From Pelagibius sp. Alg239-R121 (GTDB lineage: Bacteria; Pseudomonadota; Alphaproteobacteria; Kiloniellales; Kiloniellaceae): DNA of 64,000 bases. The translations under genes were made by a program, and so were the position numbers. Each line of letters starts with the position of its first letter. Position 1 is the stretch's first letter. Positions 25,504 through 34,267 of this stretch are shown in pieces. The notes below the pieces were generated by a model. It ran no database searches. It was not told the origin of the DNA and was given only the letters and a program-made list of their open reading frames with translations. The stretch lies in the NCBI RefSeq assembly GCF_947331435.1, contig NZ_CAMZOF010000002.1:186001-250000 (forward strand). The letters run 5' to 3'.

Positions 25504-27198
25504 CTATGGGTGGAACCAAAAGGCGCTATCGGCAAACTTTTCGGCGTTCCACCATCCGGTTGTACCGGCACTGTAGTTGAAGTTCCGCGATCCTGCCTGG
25601 CTTTGCAGCGGCGCCGTGACTTCCGAGAGCCTGTTACGCCGGGCGGCATGTTTATCTGTCTCGGGCACCACTATCGAGACATGGCCAGACCGGCCCTCGT
25701 TCTTACGCCGGGCAATGATCAAGGCAACAGCACCCTGGTTCGCGTTGTCCTGCACATCCGTCAGCGACGATGCACGCCGCCAGCCGAACGAGGCGCCGTG
25801 ATCATCCAGCCACCGGAAGATGTCATTGGCCCGCATCTCTCGCAGCGTCGAGCCATAGCGGGGTTTGACCTTCTCCCCCTTTGCAATCTCGATCACCGCA
25901 CGCTCCGTCCACCAGACACGTGGCAGATAGACGCCCGCCAAAGCGCAGTAATCGTGTGCATAGATATTGCAGAACGTGGTGTTCGAGCGGGGTTGGTACC
26001 GCTTGTGCGAGGCCTTCTGCGGATTGAGGTAGGAAATGATTTGCGCCAGATCTTTGCGCAACTCCTCGGGCGTGCCGCCCGTCCGCGACGGCATCCCCGA
26101 TTCCCTGACCGTAAACGCATTCGCGGACTGCGTCCGCTTGGTGACGGAACTGGCCTTGCGCGGCACATGCGCCTCCGGGATGTCCCCGGTCGCCAGGGGC
26201 GGCGGCGCGACGACAGCCGCACTGGAGGTCTTCTTCAGGTGCTTGGCGGAACTGAAGCCGCGGAAGACATTGCCGTTGAGTTCGGCTTCGATCTCGATGA
26301 AGCCGTTGACGGACTTGCCGGTGAAGGCGCGGACCGGGTGATCATCAGGCAGATGGGCGACAATGTTCTTGGTCGTCGGACTGCTGATCTTGGCCTCGCT
26401 GCGCATCCGCAGATGGCTTGTCTGGTTCACATCGACCTTCATCTTCGGACCGGTCGCGATCTTTTGCGCTGGCGGATTGACGACCGCATTTCCGTTACCT
26501 GTCGGCGCGCCAAGGGAAGAACCGTCGGGGTTCGGGATCGACCGGGCGATGGCAATGTAGTCGCGAATGTGCTCGCCGTAAAACTTGGACCCATCGAAAT
26601 GGCCCTGCTTTAATCCCCGCGAGGACCGATACCGCCCGGTGTTATAGGTTATGGCGATCGTCGTGAACTCCAGATCGGTGATCGAGGAGCGATTGTGTAG
26701 TTTGCGTTTCCGGGCCGACGATGTCAGCTCTTCCATCGCCTTACCCAATGACTGCTTGAAATTCTCGTAGCGCTTGTTGAGGAAATAACCCGGATCGACC
26801 TTGAAGAACTGCAAGTCGTACTGAAACACGCCGTAGCCGTGGCAAAACTTGTTCTTTCGATTCTTGGCAAACCCATATCCCGGCACATGCTGGGACATTG
26901 CCAGCAACGCCGCCCGGGCAATATCGAACATCTTATCCCCGTCCTTGACGGCAACCAGATGAGCCTTCGTCTTGGGGAACGCACTTCTGTTCGGCGCATC
27001 CAACGTATCGCCGCAACATAGCCGGACGATCTCGCTCTTGCGCAGCCCCTTCTTTCGCATCGGCGACCACAGGCTTCCGGTTTCTTGCGTCGCAATAGCG
27101 ATCAGCATGTCTGGATCGAAGATCGTATTCTTCGTCGCTGCGGCAATTTCGTTGTAAAATGTTTTCTTGAACCATTGAATATCGGACTTGCTGGCCAT
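25504..27198 (-). CDS. Multidomain lysozyme-like protein with SH3 and C-terminal NlpC/CHAP-like region
   Basis: A 564-aa protein without a clear signal peptide. Residues about 5-210 resemble a lysozyme/transglycosylase domain (DPDMLIAIATQETGSLWSP, with a putative catalytic Glu, and GYGVFQYDLQFFKVDP). Residues about 255-345 look like a bacterial SH3 domain (LRMRSEAKISSPTTKNIVAHLP). Residues about 390-564 hold TTFCNIYAHDYCALAG and RSGHVSIVVPE, spaced Cys and His that suit an NlpC/P60- or CHAP-type peptidase. ATG at 27198 has GGGG 8 nt upstream. Possible roles: cell-wall hydrolase, secreted effector or prophage endolysin; no phage genes are adjacent. Confidence 0.6.
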   Translation of the reverse strand: MASKSDIQWFKKTFYNEIAAATKNTIFDPDMLIAIATQETGSLWSPMRKKGLRKSEIVRLCCGDTLDAPNRSAFPKTKAHLVAVKDGDKMFDIARAALLAMSQHVPGYGFAKNRKNKFCHGYGVFQYDLQFFKVDPGYFLNKRYENFKQSLGKAMEELTSSARKRKLHNRSSITDLEFTTIAITYNTGRYRSSRGLKQGHFDGSKFYGEHIRDYIAIARSIPNPDGSSLGAPTGNGNAVVNPPAQKIATGPKMKVDVNQTSHLRMRSEAKISSPTTKNIVAHLPDDHPVRAFTGKSVNGFIEIEAELNGNVFRGFSSAKHLKKTSSAAVVAPPPLATGDIPEAHVPRKASSVTKRTQSANAFTVRESGMPSRTGGTPEELRKDLAQIISYLNPQKASHKRYQPRSNTTFCNIYAHDYCALAGVYLPRVWWTERAVIEIAKGEKVKPRYGSTLREMRANDIFRWLDDHGASFGWRRASSLTDVQDNANQGAVALIIARRKNEGRSGHVSIVVPETDKHAARRNRLSEVTAPLQSQAGSRNFNYSAGTTGWWNAEKFADSAFWFHP

Positions 27199-27472
27199 GT
27201 CGTTTACCCCAGGAAAAATTCGCCGAACGTCAAGTTTACCATAACCGCCGCTGCCCGCGGCGAAGAGTTCGTTTCCGGCCAATCAATCGCAATTACCCAC
27301 CCGCTTTGAAACGGGTCTGACAGGAATGGTGTACCCTATTTCGGGATAAGGGGTGACGCTGGCGAGGCGTTCTCGGTCGGATCGAACGGGGTTTCGACTT
27401 CCTTGGCGAGCATTTCAAGCGCAGAGGGTTAAGAGCAGCCAAAGCCGCGGTTAGGAGTTTCGCCCGCCACGC

Positions 27473-27523
27473 GGCCCGGTTTTATGAGTGGCCCGGTTTT
27501 ATGAGCGGCGCGGTTTTATCAAG
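27473..27523 (+). repeat. Three tandem copies of a 17-bp unit
   Basis: Units are GGCCCGGTTTTATGAGT, GGCCCGGTTTTATGAGC and GGCGCGGTTTTATCAAG. The last unit runs into the terminator stem at 27521. Likely replication slippage; a variable-number tandem repeat. Confidence 0.85.
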
Positions 27524-27548
27524 GGAGGTGAAGCAGGCCACCTCCCTT
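27521..27548 (-). terminator. Hairpin terminator for the BCCT gene
   Basis: AAGGGAGGTG and CACCTCCCTT form a perfect 10-bp stem around an 8-nt loop, 20 nt beyond the stop of the leftward BCCT gene. The downstream T run in that direction is poor (GATAAAA), so efficiency is uncertain; it may act on both strands. Confidence 0.6.
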
Positions 27549-27567
27549 TTGAAATGACGAAGGCGCT

Positions 27568-29403
27568 TTAATCGATCGGCGACGCGCTAGGTGCAGGGAT
27601 TAAATCACGGTACTTGTCACGCAAGTGATCGCGATACAGTGCTTTTCCCAACGCAATCATCATCAGTCCCAAAATCATGGCAAACGGCAAAGCGCCGATG
27701 ATCATCGCGTTTCTTATCGCCTCCATCGGATTGTTTTCACCGGCTGCGAGCAACAGCGTGCCAAGCACGGCAGTCAGAATGACGCCCCAGACGATACGGT
27801 GCTTAATGCCCGTTTCCTGGTCTCCGCCGGACATGATCGTATTCATCACAAGAATACCGGAGTCAGCCGAGGTAACCAGGAAGGTCAGAACCAGGACAAC
27901 GCACATCACATACAGCGCGGACAACAGTCCGCCGTCCAAAATGTATGCCAAGGTGACGAAAAGCTTGTTGGTGTTAGACGCGCCGATGATCGCGCCTTCA
28001 GCAACACCACTGAGTTCCAGATCAATCGCCGTGGCCCCGAGGATCGTCATCCAGGCAAAGCAAACCAGCGATGGCGCAATAACACACCCAATGACAAACT
28101 CTCGAATTGTGCGCCCTTTTGAAATCCGGGCAAGAAACAGCCCGACGAAAGGTGCGTAAGCGACCATCCATGCCCAATAGAATGTTGTCCATCCCGCCTG
28201 CCATGCGAACTGCCGGCCCTCATTGCCGGCCTCATAAGCCGCTGTAAGAGTCGCTTCATCGAGCGCCGCGGCATCACCGCTCAGCCCGGATACAAATCCT
28301 TCATAGCTCCCCCAGGCGTTGGTCGCTCCACCAATAAGATCCCCCGCCAGAGGCTGCGCAGCCAGTGGCAGTGCAGCGGTGAAATCAGCCTCGTTCAGTG
28401 GGAAATAAGCGTTAAAGGACAGTGATATGAAGTGCAGAATATAGTCGGCCAGAGCGACTCCGTATGTTGTCATTGCAAAGAAAAACGAGCCGAATATCAC
28501 AAAAACCAACAACAGAACCATCGACAGAACCAGGTTGAGGTTTGACAAGTACTTAACCCCACGGCCCACACCCGACACGGCAGAGATGATTGACAGGGCC
28601 ATGATCAGTATCAAACCTGCAATCAAGCCTGCAGCGCTGGGTGTTGGTGCCTCACCACCAAGATTCATAATCCATTCAACGTTGGTGATCGCGTACACGC
28701 CGTTGAGAAACTGGCTGACACCAAATCCGATGGTCACGGAGACCGCAAGAATCGTCGCCACGACGCCAAGCGTGTCGATTACATGTCCAAAGAGACCATT
28801 TGCATGCCGCCCGATGAGCGGTGTCAGAGCACTTCTCAGCGTCAAGGGCATCCCGCGTGTGTATGAACAATACGCCATCGCCAAACCTGCGATGACAAAC
28901 ACGCCCCATGTGTGAAAGCCGTAATGTGCAAAGGTAAATATATAGGCGGGCCGGATGGCCTCTTTGGAATTTGCGTCGACGTTCTGGGCCAGGACTTCAG
29001 GATTCGACGCCCACAGCCCCAAGGGTTCGGCGGTGGCGAAGACCATTAGTCCCACACCCAAACCTGCGCCGAACATCATTGCGAACCAGGAGAAATTCGA
29101 AAATTCCGGTTTTTCCCCCGGCCGCCCCATCACGCGCCCTCCCGTTGAGGGGATAACTGCAATGGCAATCAGGAAGACTGCGAAACATCCAAAGAGGACG
29201 ATGTAAAAGGCGTTAAAGCTCTCGAGAAGCTCCCATTTGAAACTGTCTAGAATGCTGTTCGCGGATTTCGGCCAGAGCAGTGCCCAAAGCACCAGAACGA
29301 CCATGATGCATTTGCTGCCCAGCGCAATCGGAAGGCTGTAATTTTCGTAAAACCCGGCCGGCGCCTTCTTGATTACGACATCAGTAAAAGGTGGCTTTAT
29401 CAT
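27568..29403 (-). CDS. BCCT family transporter (betaine/carnitine/choline)
   Basis: Inner-membrane secondary transporter of 611 aa with about twelve helices. Family landmarks: FSWFAMMFGAGLGVGLMVFATAEPLGLW (the G-x-G-x-G-x sodium-site helix), FAHYGFHTWGVFVIAGLAMAY, and WQAGWTTFYWAWMVAYAPFVGLFLARISKGRT with the aromatic substrate box. ATG at 29403 is preceded by GGGGGAACAG. A divergent XRE-type regulator follows at 29539, and its control is likely. This is the third betaine-type uptake system suggested by the window. Confidence 0.92.
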   Translation of the reverse strand: MIKPPFTDVVIKKAPAGFYENYSLPIALGSKCIMVVLVLWALLWPKSANSILDSFKWELLESFNAFYIVLFGCFAVFLIAIAVIPSTGGRVMGRPGEKPEFSNFSWFAMMFGAGLGVGLMVFATAEPLGLWASNPEVLAQNVDANSKEAIRPAYIFTFAHYGFHTWGVFVIAGLAMAYCSYTRGMPLTLRSALTPLIGRHANGLFGHVIDTLGVVATILAVSVTIGFGVSQFLNGVYAITNVEWIMNLGGEAPTPSAAGLIAGLILIMALSIISAVSGVGRGVKYLSNLNLVLSMVLLLVFVIFGSFFFAMTTYGVALADYILHFISLSFNAYFPLNEADFTAALPLAAQPLAGDLIGGATNAWGSYEGFVSGLSGDAAALDEATLTAAYEAGNEGRQFAWQAGWTTFYWAWMVAYAPFVGLFLARISKGRTIREFVIGCVIAPSLVCFAWMTILGATAIDLELSGVAEGAIIGASNTNKLFVTLAYILDGGLLSALYVMCVVLVLTFLVTSADSGILVMNTIMSGGDQETGIKHRIVWGVILTAVLGTLLLAAGENNPMEAIRNAMIIGALPFAMILGLMMIALGKALYRDHLRDKYRDLIPAPSASPID

Positions 29404-29538
29404 CTGTTCCCCCATCCACAGCAATGTGTTCAATGATGAGAGTCACCACAAACCGCCACCTCCTCATATTTCTCAGCTTTGCACACTTGTAACCATTTGT
29501 ACGCGGGTTAGTATAAACATGCGAAATGCGGAGGGGTT

Positions 29539-30333
29539 ATGTCGGAAAGTTTTTCGAATAATTTGCGAAGTCTGTGCTCTGAACGGGTCAGCATCGCACA
29601 GGTCTGCAGGGAAATCGGATTCAACCGTCAGCAATTTAACCGTTATCTCAACGGTGGCGGTATGCCGTCGGCCCATAATCTGCGCCGAATTTCTCAGTAC
29701 TTTGGGGTGAGCGTAGAAACACTCGTTGCAGATAAAAATCAGTTTTCTGCTGAAATGGACAACCTGGAATTCGACGATTCCAGGCGAACGCGTCATTCCC
29801 TGGATTACGTTTTCGAAGGCCAAGCCCGGCATTTGCGGAGATACCTCGGGTTCTTCCATGGGCATTTTCGGACTCCCACCTGGGGAGAAAACATCATCCG
29901 AACCTTGGTATGGCTGCGGGAAGACAAAGGCAAAGTTCTCAGCCATACCTTCGAACGCGCTTACAGCGAGGACGGAAGCGTCCGGCAAAAAACGCGGCTT
30001 TTAGGACAGGTCGCATATCAGGGAAACCGAATTTATCTTATTGAAAACGCGAATAGCGAAGATGGCTTTATCTCCAGCACAATCATGTTTCCCGCCCATC
30101 GGCAGCAGATAAATCTGCTCCAGGGACTGACCATGGGTGTCGCAACACGCCCGCGCCTTACGCCCTACGCATCGCCAATTATCTGGAAAAGGATTCCAGA
30201 GCGGATTTCAGCACGCCGAAGCCTCGAACAAACGGGGATCTTTCCTAAAACCAGCACGGCCGTGGATCCTGTCATTCGCAATCGCTTAATCGAACTGGCT
30301 TACCCGAATGAGTTTGTTGCCCAGATCGGATGA
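29539..30333 (+). CDS. XRE-type helix-turn-helix regulator, divergent from BCCT
   Basis: A 264-aa protein. The N-terminal HTH (ERVSIAQVCREIGFNRQQFNRYLNGGGMPSAHNLRRISQYFGVSVETLV, residues about 15-62) is Cro/C1-like. The remaining 200 residues (DYVFEGQARHLRRYLGFFHGHFRTP) form an unassigned sensor-like domain. The 135-bp gap shared with the BCCT gene is the likely operator region. Confidence 0.75.
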   Translation: MSESFSNNLRSLCSERVSIAQVCREIGFNRQQFNRYLNGGGMPSAHNLRRISQYFGVSVETLVADKNQFSAEMDNLEFDDSRRTRHSLDYVFEGQARHLRRYLGFFHGHFRTPTWGENIIRTLVWLREDKGKVLSHTFERAYSEDGSVRQKTRLLGQVAYQGNRIYLIENANSEDGFISSTIMFPAHRQQINLLQGLTMGVATRPRLTPYASPIIWKRIPERISARRSLEQTGIFPKTSTAVDPVIRNRLIELAYPNEFVAQIG

Positions 30334-30671
30334 GCTGCCACTTGCCTGCCGGGGGTGGAGACACTTGCAACGCTGCGCAGGCGGTGACAGTGGCGGTGCC
30401 GGTCGTCATTCCGGGCTTTGTTTTTTTTCAGTACGTTTCGAAGAAGCCGTTACCTGATCCCAGTGCAGCATCGCGTTTTCCTGGGCTAACCCGGTAAATA
30501 ACCTCAACCTAGGGCCGGCAGTGCGGACAAATCCGGCATTTACTTTCAGGGACCGAGTTTCTGGAGGCTGCGCGCAACCAGACTTTCAGGATGCTGCACG
30601 AGGGTTGGAAGCCTGAGAGAAAGCGGGTGCGCTAGGCAGACAGGCGTGAGCCCGCTTTCCCCGAATTCTTG
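30334..30671. other. Intergenic stretch with a repeat scrap
   Basis: No gene supported. It includes a short match to the end of the dispersed repeat (CGGCAGTGCGGACAAA, 30516-30531). Confidence 0.4.
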
Positions 30672-31520
30672 TTAGTTGCTGATTTCCTGAACCTTCATGA
30701 CCAGCTCATTCCAGTTGCGTTGATTTTCGATGTCATGTTCCAGACCCTGCTCATCGGCGATCGTGAAGCGCTTGATGGCTGGGGTTTTGCTGGTGGCCTG
30801 ATAGAGCCAGTAGGCCTCCGCTTTCAACGCCTCATCGATGGGCTTGTCGATGGACTCGTAGACCATCTGTTTGCAGGCGTTGATGGACTCGGCGGGGAAC
30901 TGGGCGATCCGTTGGGCCAGTGCATCAACGTAGGAACCGATTTCGTCCGGTTCCAGAGCTTTATTGATCGTGCCCATGCGCTCGGCATCGTCGGCGTCGT
31001 AGTCCTGCGCGCTCAGGATGATCTCGAGCGCGCGGCCGAGGCCGGTTTGACGCGCCATGCGTGAGGCGCCGCCGCCGCAGGGTAGGATGCCCATGCCCAC
31101 TTCCATTTGCATGAACTTGAACTTGCCCCGCGCGGCAAAGCGCATGTCGAGGGCCAGTGCCAGTTCGTGCCCACCGCCGCGTGCAAAGCCTTCGAGCTTG
31201 GCGATGGTCGCCTGCGGCACTTTGCTGAGGCGTTCGCACACCGATTGCAGGTCGAGCAGCCGCGCATCTTGGCGCGATACGGCTTGGGTGGACATGTCCT
31301 TGAGCAGTTCGGTGTCGTAGTGGCAGACCCAGATCTCGGGATTGGCGGATTGGAAAACGACGACCTTGGTGTCGCGGTCCCGTTCCAGGCGCATGGCAAG
31401 GCTGTTGAGGTCGGCCAGCATCTCCTGGCCCTGTACGTTTACGGATCCGAAATTGAAGGTCACCGTCGCGATGGCGTTTTCGACCGTCACATCGAAGGTT
31501 TGGAAGTTCTCGTATTTCAT
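30672..31520 (-). CDS. Enoyl-CoA hydratase/isomerase (crotonase) family protein
   Basis: A 282-aa crotonase-fold protein. The oxyanion-hole segment GFARGGGHELALALDMRFAARG and the MEVGMGILPCGGGASRM segment match the family. The usual PEV/PE stretch is changed to QMEV. The C-terminal KTPAIKRFTIADEQGLEHDIENQRNW is unlike typical hydratases and recalls crotonases of uncharacterised hydrolase type. Last gene of a four-gene operon (89 bp after the SDR gene). Substrate unknown. Confidence 0.85.
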   Translation of the reverse strand: MKYENFQTFDVTVENAIATVTFNFGSVNVQGQEMLADLNSLAMRLERDRDTKVVVFQSANPEIWVCHYDTELLKDMSTQAVSRQDARLLDLQSVCERLSKVPQATIAKLEGFARGGGHELALALDMRFAARGKFKFMQMEVGMGILPCGGGASRMARQTGLGRALEIILSAQDYDADDAERMGTINKALEPDEIGSYVDALAQRIAQFPAESINACKQMVYESIDKPIDEALKAEAYWLYQATSKTPAIKRFTIADEQGLEHDIENQRNWNELVMKVQEISN

Positions 31521-31609
31521 CGGGCAGTTCTTTCTTGGGCCTCGGAATCACGGATGAGAGGCGTTGGGGTTAAGCGGTTTGGGTTTGCGGAGGCAGAGCG
31601 CCGCGGGGG

Positions 31610-32398
31610 TCAGCCGTGCTGGCGCACTAAGGTCTTGATCGTCTCAACAACCTCCGCTGCAGGTGCGGCATTAAGAGCGGCGGAATGTGGGTTTGCGAAG
31701 GTTCCGCTGTCATTGTCGAAAAAGGCGCCGGACGCATCCGCAAACCGGGGGCCGAGCGCGGCTTCGATCAGGATGTCGGCGCCGATGCTCAGGTCGTTGC
31801 CCGCCACGCCAAAGCCTTCTTTCACCATCTTGGACGCAAGCAGCGATCCGGGATTCACAGCGATCATGGCGGGACCGTCCGGGAGCGCCTTGGCCCATTC
31901 ACGGGTCCAGATCGTGATGGCGAGCTTGCTTTGCGCGTAGGCATCCATATCGGACAGGTGCCCTTTGCCCAGCATCGCATTCAGGTTCACCGGCGCTTGT
32001 GCCGCGGAGGACAGGTTCACCACACGGCCATCCTTCGGGATGATCGGCAACAGCAGGTCCGTGAGCAGGTATGGCGCGAGCGTGTTGACGACAAAGCGGA
32101 TATCGAGCCCGCTTTCGAGCACCGGCCGGGGGGTTTTCAACACGCCGGCATTGTTGATCAGCACGTCCAGCCTGTCGTATCTGGCGCAGATCTCCGAGGC
32201 GAGCGATTTCACCGCTGACAGGTCGGACAGATCCGCGTTGAACGCCTCGACGGTGCCGCCGATATCTGCAGCGGCGGTCTCCAGCTTTTCCGCGCTGCGG
32301 CCGTGCAGCAGAATGCGATGCCCGGCAGCGGCAAGCTGTTTTGCGGTGAGCAGGCCGATCCCGTCGGTGGAGCCTGTGATGAGGATGGTCTTGGTCAT
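31610..32398 (-). CDS. Short-chain dehydrogenase/reductase
   Basis: A 262-aa Rossmann-fold oxidoreductase. Cofactor motif TGSTDGIG (residues 8-15), NNAG at about 85, catalytic Ser in NLSSAAQ and YAQSK (Tyr-x-x-x-Lys). ARG in LLHGRS after beta2 suggests NADP preference (inference). 12 nt downstream of the LLM oxidoreductase gene, same operon. Confidence 0.9.
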   Translation of the reverse strand: MTKTILITGSTDGIGLLTAKQLAAAGHRILLHGRSAEKLETAAADIGGTVEAFNADLSDLSAVKSLASEICARYDRLDVLINNAGVLKTPRPVLESGLDIRFVVNTLAPYLLTDLLLPIIPKDGRVVNLSSAAQAPVNLNAMLGKGHLSDMDAYAQSKLAITIWTREWAKALPDGPAMIAVNPGSLLASKMVKEGFGVAGNDLSIGADILIEAALGPRFADASGAFFDNDSGTFANPHSAALNAAPAAEVVETIKTLVRQHG

Positions 32399-32410
32399 AT
32401 GATCGGTCCT

Positions 32411-33376
32411 TTAGGCAAAGTCGGGCAGCAGATCATCCGCCAGCCGCTTGAGCGTGGTGTCGATTGAGGTTTGATTGAAACGGAGGTTGAGGGCGACGTG
32501 GTTCACGCCCAGCGTTTCGATCTCGCGCAGGTAGCGGCGCAGGAATCCACTGCCGGATTGAAAGCCCAGATGGATGGGCTGCGCGGTCGCCTCTGCGTCG
32601 TCGAGCAGGTCGGCATAGAGCGACTGCATCACCGGCTTGCCCGGCTGGCCCGAAGCCACAAGCCGTGCGCGGTAGTCAGCGATCACGCGCCCCTGAGAGG
32701 CAGCGTCCCGTGGGTAGGTCATCCAGCCATCCCCGTTCTGCGCAACCCAATCGGGCGCTTGCTGGCTCCCACCTGTGATCAACAGAGGCAGACGTTCCCC
32801 CGTGGGTTTTGGCAAAAGATCGATACCGCCCGACAAGCTGCCCTGCGCGCTTTGGTGGAGCGGATATGGCGCGCCAACCGCCCGGATGTACTCCACGCTG
32901 TCGCGGAACCGCGCGCCGCGATCCGGGTAGCTCTGCGCCATCGCCGGATATTCCTCGGGCCGGTCCCCCGACGCCACACCCATCAGCAGCCGTCCGCCCG
33001 ACAGCACATCCGCCGTCGCAGCAGCCTTGGCCACGTGCGCCGGATGTCGCAAGGGCAGGATGATGCTGGCCGTGCCAAGCGCAATGCGTTCCGTCACGCA
33101 GGCAAGCGCACCCAGATAGACGAAGGGATCAAAAATCTGCCCGGCATCGCCGAAACTTGGCACGTTAAAAGGCACATCCCGCAGCCAGAGCGCGGAAAAC
33201 CCCAGATGCTCGGCCAGTCGTGCAGCCTTGAGATGGCCCTTCATCGTGGGTTCCGCTCCGACCACGTAAGCCTCAAGCGGCAGCACCAGCCCCAGGCTCA
33301 GCCGGCCCGGCTGAAAGACCCGATTGTAGGCCGTGTTGAGCCGGGGAAAGCTAGCAGTCTGCGTGTTGTCCAGCAT
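32411..33376 (-). CDS. LLM class flavin-dependent oxidoreductase
   Basis: A 321-aa luciferase-like monooxygenase with the TIM-barrel pattern: LAEHLGFSALWLRDVPFN, ERIALGTASIILPLRHPAHVAKAAATADVLSGGRLLMGVASGDRPEE, and LITGGSQQAPDWVAQNGDGWM. Such enzymes use FMNH2 or F420. Six nucleotides separate it from the upstream CmcJ-like gene. Confidence 0.9.
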   Translation of the reverse strand: MLDNTQTASFPRLNTAYNRVFQPGRLSLGLVLPLEAYVVGAEPTMKGHLKAARLAEHLGFSALWLRDVPFNVPSFGDAGQIFDPFVYLGALACVTERIALGTASIILPLRHPAHVAKAAATADVLSGGRLLMGVASGDRPEEYPAMAQSYPDRGARFRDSVEYIRAVGAPYPLHQSAQGSLSGGIDLLPKPTGERLPLLITGGSQQAPDWVAQNGDGWMTYPRDAASQGRVIADYRARLVASGQPGKPVMQSLYADLLDDAEATAQPIHLGFQSGSGFLRRYLREIETLGVNHVALNLRFNQTSIDTTLKRLADDLLPDFA

Positions 33377-33382
33377 GGTCGG

Positions 33383-34159
33383 TCAGTACCGCACCAAAGT
33401 GCGGCTCTCGATACTCTTGCGAATCACCGTCACGCTCGGGTCCTCGACCATATCCAGCGCACTATGCGCGATCGAAGGCAGACCGCGATTATCGTAGATG
33501 TTGAAGAGCACCACCTCATCCGGTGTCATCTTGGATTGGTACAGCCATTCGTGATGGGGATTACCCGCAAGCCCCATGATCTGGCCCTTGCGATCCGGAT
33601 AGATCAGATCGAGCAGGATCCAGTCCGCGGGATCAACGCTCGACGGGCGCACAAAGCCAAGAGGCGCGCTGTTGATCCTATGCTCGACAGGCCGCCATAC
33701 ATTGATGAAGGCGTAATGTCCGTCTCTCCACTCCGCTGCCCTGTCAGTGCCCAGAAGATCAACAAGGCGCTGCTTCGCCCCGTCTTCACTGTAGTCGCTG
33801 TGCACATTGCGCGCCGGTTTCCGCGTGGCATCCGGGTTATCCACGCGCACTGTATGGTCAAAGACGACGACCTCGCGTGCACCCAGCCTGTCCGTCAGAA
33901 GCTGCGTGAGTTCATGGTCATAGGTCTCACTCCTGCCTTCCCCGGAAAAGTCCTCAACCGCACTCCAGACGGTGGCAAACTCCACGGCGTCTGTCGCGAA
34001 GCGCACCCGATCCACGGACGACCGTATATCGGTCAACTGCACCTGTGTCGGAGCGAGTTCCGGCGAAATCAGATTGCCGACGATACCGCCTGCGTCGAGC
34101 TCAAAGGCTTGCCGTTCGTCTTTATGGACATGGTAGTTGACCGTGGCGGTGCGTGCCAT
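33383..34159 (-). CDS. CmcJ/NvfI-type oxidoreductase (GA4-desaturase-like)
   Basis: A 258-aa protein of the family that includes CmcJ, NvfI and GA4 desaturase. Typical segments: VVVFDHTVR, NVHSDYSEDGAKQR (H-x-D metal ligands), FINVWRPVEH and the C-terminal GLPSIAHSALD (second His). Family members are Fe(II)/oxoglutarate-like oxygenases or accessory hydroxylases. Start at MARTATV since AGGAGA lies 8-9 nt upstream. First gene of the leftward operon CmcJ-LLM-SDR-crotonase, divergent from a LysR gene. Confidence 0.82.
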   Translation of the reverse strand: MARTATVNYHVHKDERQAFELDAGGIVGNLISPELAPTQVQLTDIRSSVDRVRFATDAVEFATVWSAVEDFSGEGRSETYDHELTQLLTDRLGAREVVVFDHTVRVDNPDATRKPARNVHSDYSEDGAKQRLVDLLGTDRAAEWRDGHYAFINVWRPVEHRINSAPLGFVRPSSVDPADWILLDLIYPDRKGQIMGLAGNPHHEWLYQSKMTPDEVVLFNIYDNRGLPSIAHSALDMVEDPSVTVIRKSIESRTLVRY

Positions 34160-34267
34160 CGAAGCACTCTCCTGTGATCTGTGCCTTCCGCTGCCCATGG
34201 ATATGACTTCTGGCCAAAAGTGAATAAACAGCCTAATTTCGTATTCATAATTCGGAGAATGAATATA

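Larger units (their letters stand above)
27199..27567. other. Gap with a 17-bp tandem repeat and a terminator
   Basis: No gene is supported. It contains three 17-bp tandem units (27473-27523) directly followed by a hairpin (27521-27548). Confidence 0.6.

Noticed and set aside
25342-26613. Plus-strand frame with DVVFVPPEDIVMTGTP, which recalls the fumarylacetoacetate hydrolase ending
   Set aside because: Most of the frame is antisense to the lysozyme-like gene; the similarity covers about 16 residues at its edge, too little to claim a remnant.
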